From NCBI GenBank assembly GCA_964019165.1, contig OZ025271.1, forward strand, positions 13,185,759-13,249,758: 64,000 bases of DNA, written 5' to 3'. Position numbers and translations under genes: made by a program. Each line of letters starts with the position of its first letter. Position 1 is the stretch's first letter. This document shows positions 61,578-64,000 of this stretch, one piece after another. The DNA is from Mastigias papua. Taxonomy: Eukaryota; Cnidaria; Scyphozoa; Rhizostomeae; Mastigiidae. The notes below the pieces were generated by a model that had not been told where the DNA came from, ran no database searches, and worked only from the letters and a program-made list of their open reading frames with translations.

Positions 61578-62171
61578 AGCTTAATACTGAAAGCCCGCTA
61601 AACGCGTGCTCCCTTATCCCCAGTTCAAAAGGTTACAGATTAGCCTTGGAAAGACTAACGCTGTGCCCCCATCAAAGCTGCATGGTCTGCAATTTTGAGG
61701 AGCAAGAATCCAAAAAGCTCGCATAGGATCAAGAGAAGATGACATCATGGCCCTCTGTCATGGAGCACGTGACCTTCGGCCTTGCATTGTGTAAATTGAG
61801 AAAAATTACGAGAGAAAATTATGCAAAAAATGCTCGGATACCTGCGCTGGGCTACGTGGCTTCTTGACTTTCATCCTTTTTCTGTACAGCCCCGTAGCCT
61901 AGCGCAGGTATCCGAGCATTTTTTGCATAATTTTTTCTCGTAATTTTCCTCGATTTACACAATGCAAGGCCGAAGGTCACGTGCTCCATGACAGAGGCCC
62001 ATGATGTCACCTTCTCTTGATCCTATGCGAGCTTTTTGGATTCTTGCTCCTCAAAAATGCAGACCATGCAGCTTTGATGGGGGCACAGAGTTAGTCTTTC
62101 CAAGGCTAATCTGTAACCTTTTGAACTGGGGATAGGGGAGCACGCGTTTAGCGGGCTTTCAGTATTAAGCT
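61578..62171. mobile_element. 594-bp near-perfect foldback element
   Basis: Two arms of about 283 bp (61,578-61,860 and 61,889-62,171) are inverted copies around a 28-bp spacer. The ends are AGCTTAATACTGAAAGCCCG and its complement. Only a handful of mismatches are visible, for example ATTTTG/CAAAAAT and GGGCTACGTGG against CCCCGTAGCCT. It is GC-richer than its surroundings and has no coding capacity. It fits a foldback DNA transposon or long-TIR MITE. No clear target duplication was found: ACT on the left, TTT on the right, with only a TA or TTA-like core inside the palindrome. Confidence 0.85.
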
Positions 62172-62220
62172 TTTAAAATCTAATGACCAGTAGCGACAGG
62201 TAGCAACAGGTGGCAACCCT
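62172..62220 (+). repeat. GCGACAGGTAGC repeat, distal copy
   Basis: TTTAAAATCTAATGACCAG, TAGCGACAGGTAGC, AACAGGTGGC: the same phrase in the same orientation as at 59,318 and 59,364, directly against the right end of the foldback element. Confidence 0.6.
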
Positions 62221-62755
62221 ATGGAAATCAGGCTTAAAGAAGCTAATGACAATTCTCAAATGCATATAATTGATTTCATCTGATGCTTCTACAGATCTGC
62301 CATGATGGAGCATATGTTTACAGAGTGCTTTTCCCTAATACCTAACTAGCCTGGCCCTAACATTTTGCCCTGAGGTGTTAGTCTCATGCCTTCACTCCTC
62401 CCCCCCCCCTCACTACCATTGGCACCATCAGTTTCATCACTGCCCAACTGTCAGGTTCAGCTGCCTACACGCCACAGTTTACGACACTATCAATTTTCTT
62501 AACAAGAATCAATTTACCAACCCCCTCTACCCTGTGCATAGGTTTTCTTGAATCACAGTCTCATTTACATGGTAAAGGAAGCGAGAAAACCAATCACAGG
62601 AATTTATGATACTCTTTAAAATACCGGAACAGAACCGACAATCATTTATCCAAGTGAGTTGTACAAAATTTATTTACAGCCCTATAGTTTCTTACAATGA
62701 GTTTCTTATAGACAATAATTTGTGTAATTTGAAAAATGATGATATAGACAGACTA

Positions 62756-62815
<60 letters not shown>

Positions 62816-62894
62816 CATTGATCAATCAATCACTTAATAAATCTATTAAATGATCAAGCAATCATGAATCAATCAATCAATCAATCAATCAATC
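62756..62894 (+). repeat. (AATC)n microsatellite, interrupted
   Basis: ATCA tetranucleotide runs at 62,756-62,815 and 62,865-62,894, with decayed units between and after. The SINQ-repeat frame through it is an artefact. Confidence 0.95.
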
Positions 62895-62899
62895 GATTT

Positions 62900-64000
62900 T
62901 CAGTAAATCAACTAACTAATCACTCAAAAACTTAAGCACCATCACCACCATCACTATTGTGAAAGTGTCATACTGGTGATGGATGCTGAAATGGGTACGA
63001 AATGTCTACATCACAAATATGTTACCGGATAGTTTTCATTAAGTCATCACTGCTCTTTTTCCATCATTTGTTTCCTAAAAGGTTGTCATACAACTGTGTT
63101 CCCCAGTCAAGTTGTCCTAATCACGGTCATCATCGTTATCAGTCTTTAAACAGTCGTATCAAACAACAACTTCGATCAACTCACCACTGTTTGTCTATTA
63201 ATCAGGAGTTTCACGCCACATTGCACTATCTATAAGAATAAATAAACAGGTAACTTCTTTGACATTCACAAACAATACATCAGCGCCATTATGATGGCGA
63301 TTAGAGCCAAGGCTACTTTTCAGTTCAATTTCATTTTCACGCAATGAAGAGATACATTTGCTTGGCCCCCACATAAAAAATTGATGTAGCTCTGTCTGTT
63401 GGAACTACATCAACATCCACCATAAAACAGCTTTCCCAAAACAAAATAGATCACACACTGCCAGTACTGAATGGAATAAGCGCAACATATTGTTAAAACG
63501 CAACATATTGTTGTCTGATATATTTTAAACGATACTCAAGGGAAAGAAGAGTGCTGAAAACCAAAAAAACATTTCTTGAAGTTCAGTACAGAACGAAAAA
63601 TGGCACCATGCTTTAGGCATACTGGAAAGCTTTTCTCGTCAGGCACTTGTTCAGTCTGTAATCTCATGAATTCCTAGCTCAACTTCTAAAATCCGACTAT
63701 ATCTGGCTTTGCTTAGAAAGCGACAAATAAAGCGGAGATATAACATCTTACTCCCATTTCCATAATAAACAGCAGTGACTCATGAAAGTGGTTGGGATTG
63801 TGCTGCATTTTGTAGTATTATCAAATTTTGGTGCAAAATCCGTAGCATTTAATATCTTTAATTTATTTGTGAATCATCTATCGCAATCATTGAGGAAAAA
63901 GATTGAGGTGACCAATTTTTCTATTAGGCAAACATTTTTAGAGTAGCAAAGTACTGCTTTAGTATCAGCGTGGCTGCTTCTTTCGGTTTACTAAAGCTTA
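62900..64000. other. No recognisable gene
   Basis: A plus-strand frame at 63,002-63,235 is followed by AATAAATAAA but shows no domain and no acceptor. Nothing else is supported. Confidence 0.4.

Noticed and set aside
63002..63235. Plus-strand terminal exon before AATAAATAAA
   Set aside because: No acceptor of quality and no recognisable protein; AATAAA is common by chance in AT-rich DNA.

Overview
This window is metazoan nuclear DNA, most likely from a marine invertebrate; an echinoderm or another non-vertebrate deuterostome is plausible but not proven. Reasons: it is AT-rich with long (TA)n arrays, has no operons or prokaryotic gene density, carries GT-AG intron boundaries, and is full of decayed animal-type transposable elements: Penelope-like, CR1/L2/Daphne-type and RTE-like LINEs, hAT-like and PIF/Harbinger DNA transposons, MITEs, a tRNA-derived SINE and a satellite. 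No rRNA, CRISPR array, intact known protein-coding gene or virus was found. Most long open frames are chance frames or TE relics.

Layout. 1-2.1 kb: (TA)n arrays embedding a tRNA-headed SINE. 2.1-3.0 kb: 3' end of a Penelope-like element (minus) with its GIY-YIG endonuclease and, downstream, a hammerhead-ribozyme-like motif. 3-9 kb: gene-poor, with one diverged direct repeat. 9.1-12.8 kb: a second Penelope-like element (plus) split by an 856-bp TIR element that carries a trihelix/Myb-like fragment, then a diverged inverted repeat. 12.8-18.5 kb: degenerate satellite-like blocks, a hAT-type zinc-finger exon and a 1.24-kb CAGGGG...CCCCTG element. 20-26.5 kb: a (TA)n array, an AGGTCA minisatellite, a LINE relic whose YADD box is split by a 211-bp MITE, and an exact 84-bp triplication. 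28.2-29.6 kb: a CCAAT-box cluster that looks like a real promoter, with two candidate exons and a pre-miRNA-like hairpin. 31.3-35.1 kb: a satellite with a 794-bp higher-order repeat core. 40.6-42.3 kb: a LINE on the minus strand.

43.8-53.8 kb: the best candidate for a host gene. On the minus strand there is a string of short exons (24, 60, 63, 63, 61 and 102 nt) with good splice sites, nearly all phase 0, encoding Ser/Pro/His/Thr-rich peptides. Two larger candidate exons lie about 6 kb downstream. The two upstream-most short exons arose by a tandem duplication of about 1.1 kb. I do not recognise the protein.

54.7-58.6 kb: a PIF/Harbinger transposon with its two convergent genes (MADF-type DNA-binding protein, plus; DDE transposase, minus), both decayed. 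The transposase is split by a 5'-truncated RTE-like LINE with an 11-bp target-site duplication. 59-62.2 kb: GCGACAGGTAGC repeats and a 594-bp near-perfect foldback element. The rest is ordinary AT-rich intergenic or intronic sequence.
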